The notes under the pieces are model-generated. The model saw only the letters and a program-made list of their open reading frames with translations, was not told the DNA's origin and searched no databases. A DNA stretch of 24,413 nucleotides, from assembly GCA_045546255.1 (NCBI GenBank), contig JAZQCK010000026.1, forward strand, positions 1-24,413, given 5' to 3'. Shown here in pieces: positions 23,178 through 24,413 of this stretch (position 1 is the first letter of the stretch; every line of letters begins with the position of its first letter). The translations under genes and the position numbers were made by a program. Origin of the DNA: RGIG5612 sp045546255 (lineage in GTDB: Bacteria > Bacillota > Clostridia > Lachnospirales > Lachnospiraceae).

Positions 23178-23263
23178 TTCTTTGGGGAGTAACCCTTTGC
23201 ACTTTGATGCATTAAGGATTTGGCACATTTTACGAAACATCGGGTGAAAGTCCGCAATCCCAT

Positions 23264-24127
23264 TTATTCAACTGTTTGGCGGCGGGCATTTAAGATGTTG
23301 TAGATCAGGATCGCAGCGATGACGATCACGGCACCGATGAGCGCCAGGGGCTTTAGCATCTCGCCCCAGAAGATCGCGACCAGCAGTGCATTTAAGATCG
23401 GCTCAACGCCGGCGATGATGGATGCGGTAACAGGCGTCGTGAATTTGGTTCCAAGGTTAAAGAAGATATAAGCAAGTCCGACCTGGAACAGGCCAAGGGC
23501 AATCACGGCGATGATCGGCGTTGCTGAAAAGTCGCTCTCTTGAAAGACAAGAGGGGATAGGATGATGCCGGTTCCAAGCTGTCCGATAAAAAGGGCAGAT
23601 AAAGCATCTGCATCCGGCAGCGAGTTTAAAAGGAAAAGGCCTGCATAAAAGATTCCGGCTACGATAGCTGCGATATTTCCCCATGCGTTTCCGGATCCGA
23701 TCCCGTCAAGGAAGAAAAACACAATACCAACAATGACGATCAGGATGGTAATGACATCCCGTCTGACCGGTTTTTTATGAAGGATCAAAGCGGATAATAA
23801 AATGATCCAGATGGGAGCAGAGTATTGAAGGACGATCGCGTTTGCTGCGGTCGTCAATTTATTTGCAACGATAAATAAGGTTGTGACGCCGCACATGCAG
23901 ATGGCGCCGATCAAAATCTTGAAATTGAATCTGAGTTTGTGGTGTGTGGTCAGAAGATAGGCACCGATCAAAAGTCCGCCGAGGAGGTTTCGAATTCCGT
24001 TAATCGCAAGCGGAGACCACGGGATCAACTTACAAAGGATTCCGCCGGTGGAAAACAGTATGGATGCGATCAGCATCATGATAGGGCCATAAGCCGCCGA
24101 ATGTTTTTTCCCTTCCATATTAATCAT
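23264..24127 (-). CDS. DMT-superfamily (EamA) transporter
   Basis: The product is 287 aa with ten predicted helices in two EamA halves: GPIMMLIASILFSTGGILCKLI at 14-35 opens the first, and GNIAAIVAGIFYAGLFLLNSL at about 149-169 opens the second. Conserved family features include the end of the first half (NAIVLQYSAPIWIILLSALIL) and its counterpart in the second (TPVTASIIAGVEPILNALLVAIFWGE). These proteins usually export amino acids or other metabolites; the substrate is unknown. Neither the ATG at 24127 nor the one three codons in (24118) has a good ribosome binding site, so the start is uncertain. It is convergent with the Fe-S gene. Confidence 0.93.
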   Translation of the reverse strand: MINMEGKKHSAAYGPIMMLIASILFSTGGILCKLIPWSPLAINGIRNLLGGLLIGAYLLTTHHKLRFNFKILIGAICMCGVTTLFIVANKLTTAANAIVLQYSAPIWIILLSALILHKKPVRRDVITILIVIVGIVFFFLDGIGSGNAWGNIAAIVAGIFYAGLFLLNSLPDADALSALFIGQLGTGIILSPLVFQESDFSATPIIAVIALGLFQVGLAYIFFNLGTKFTTPVTASIIAGVEPILNALLVAIFWGEMLKPLALIGAVIVIAAILIYNILNARRQTVE

Positions 24128-24158
24128 TGAATATCAATATACAAATATGCTGTCGCTT

Positions 24159-24167
24159 ATCATAGCA
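24159..24167 (-). promoter_or_regulatory. extended -10 promoter for the EamA transporter
   Basis: On the minus strand TGC precedes TATGAT (24164-24159), 32 bp before the first possible start codon. No good -35 hexamer is seen. Confidence 0.4.
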
Positions 24168-24275
24168 CACAGAATGTTAGATAGGTAGAATAATCGCAAT
24201 GGATCTGATGTTTCTTTCAGTTGACCATAGAAGGATAATTGCGATATTATAATTTCATAAAGTGAAATGTATATT

Positions 24276-24297
24276 GGTCCGGAAATCGTTTCAGACC
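24276..24297. promoter_or_regulatory. imperfect palindrome in the leader of the last gene
   Basis: A 22-nt imperfect inverted repeat with outer arms GGTC and GACC lies between a TATAAT (24248-24253) and the ribosome binding site of the gene at 24331. The -35 for that -10 is not convincing (TTGACC at 24221 is 21 bp away, too far). The remaining sequence of this ~200-bp gap shows no gene. Confidence 0.3.
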
Positions 24298-24330
24298 GGA
24301 CAAACGAAATAATGATAGGAGGAGAGAATT

Positions 24331-24413
24331 ATGTTTTGTCAACAATGCGGAAGCGAAATTACCGAAGGCTCGAAATTCTGCACAAGCTGCGGCGCTCCGG
24401 CACCGGCAGCAGG
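24331..24413 (+). CDS. zinc-ribbon protein, N-terminal fragment at window edge
   Basis: Twenty-seven codons are visible after a strong AGGAGGAG ribosome binding site, then the window ends. The product begins MFCQQCGSEI and holds a two-pair zinc ribbon (C3/C6, C17/C20; KFCTSCGAPAPAA) followed by Ala/Pro, the same layout as the start of the proteins at 1281-2471 and 4903-5586. The rest, including any membrane helix, is outside the window. Confidence 0.85.
   Translation, partial: MFCQQCGSEITEGSKFCTSCGAPAPAA

Noticed and set aside
23178..23263. Structured-looking segment (CGGGTGAAAGTCCG) resembling part of a riboswitch or group II intron
   Set aside because: Only 86 bp are available between two convergent stops, no full consensus of any known RNA can be traced, and no gene follows that it could control. 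A covariance-model search would settle it.

Overview
The window looks like chromosomal DNA of an anaerobic Clostridia-type Bacillota. Strong AGGAGG-type ribosome binding sites stand 5-8 nt before most starts, GTG is used as well as ATG, sigma-A-like promoters are readable, and the gene content (lipoprotein M4 protease, GH25 lysozyme, AGCS symporter, Zur/ZnuABC, molybdopterin oxidoreductase with a 4Fe-4S partner) fits that group. No rRNA, tRNA, CRISPR array, insertion sequence or phage gene was seen. The species cannot be named from the sequence.

Layout. (1) 1-7.7 kb, cell-envelope and housekeeping genes: a truncated acidic protein (-), a small membrane protein (+), a zinc-ribbon/single-membrane-helix protein (-), an M4 (thermolysin-type) lipoprotein protease followed 12 bp later by a second zinc-ribbon membrane protein, then mutY and a membrane-anchored GH25 muramidase. 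A third zinc-ribbon protein starts at the right edge (24331). (2) 7.8-13 kb, a polyhydroxyalkanoate (PHA) island: a TetR regulator (+), an inverted pair of REP-like palindromes, then phaJ-phaE-phaC transcribed leftwards from one readable promoter, with an alpha/beta hydrolase (possible depolymerase) transcribed divergently. PhaJ would supply (R)-3-hydroxyacyl-CoA, PhaC/PhaE would polymerise it, and the hydrolase may mobilise it. PhaE carries an unusual N-terminal array of 13-14-residue repeats. (3) 13-16.5 kb: a MATE exporter behind a leader that ends in an intrinsic terminator directly before its ribosome binding site, then a leftward pair, AGCS amino-acid symporter and low-molecular-weight protein tyrosine phosphatase. 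(4) 16.5-20.5 kb, zinc homeostasis: a Fur-family repressor (probably Zur) whose promoter is flanked by two similar 13-bp operators, then znuA-znuC-znuB and a lipoprotein of unknown function. (5) 20.6-23.2 kb: a two-gene molybdopterin oxidoreductase plus four-cluster ferredoxin-like subunit, substrate unknown. (6) 23.3-24.4 kb: a leftward DMT/EamA exporter and the start of the third zinc-ribbon gene.

The most interesting parts are the PHA island, with its repeat-rich PhaE, palindromic promoter and neighbouring regulator and hydrolase; the paired-operator Zur promoter; and the attenuator-like MATE leader. PHA storage by a class III-type synthase is uncommon in strict anaerobes of this group as far as I know; that is general knowledge, not something the sequence proves.
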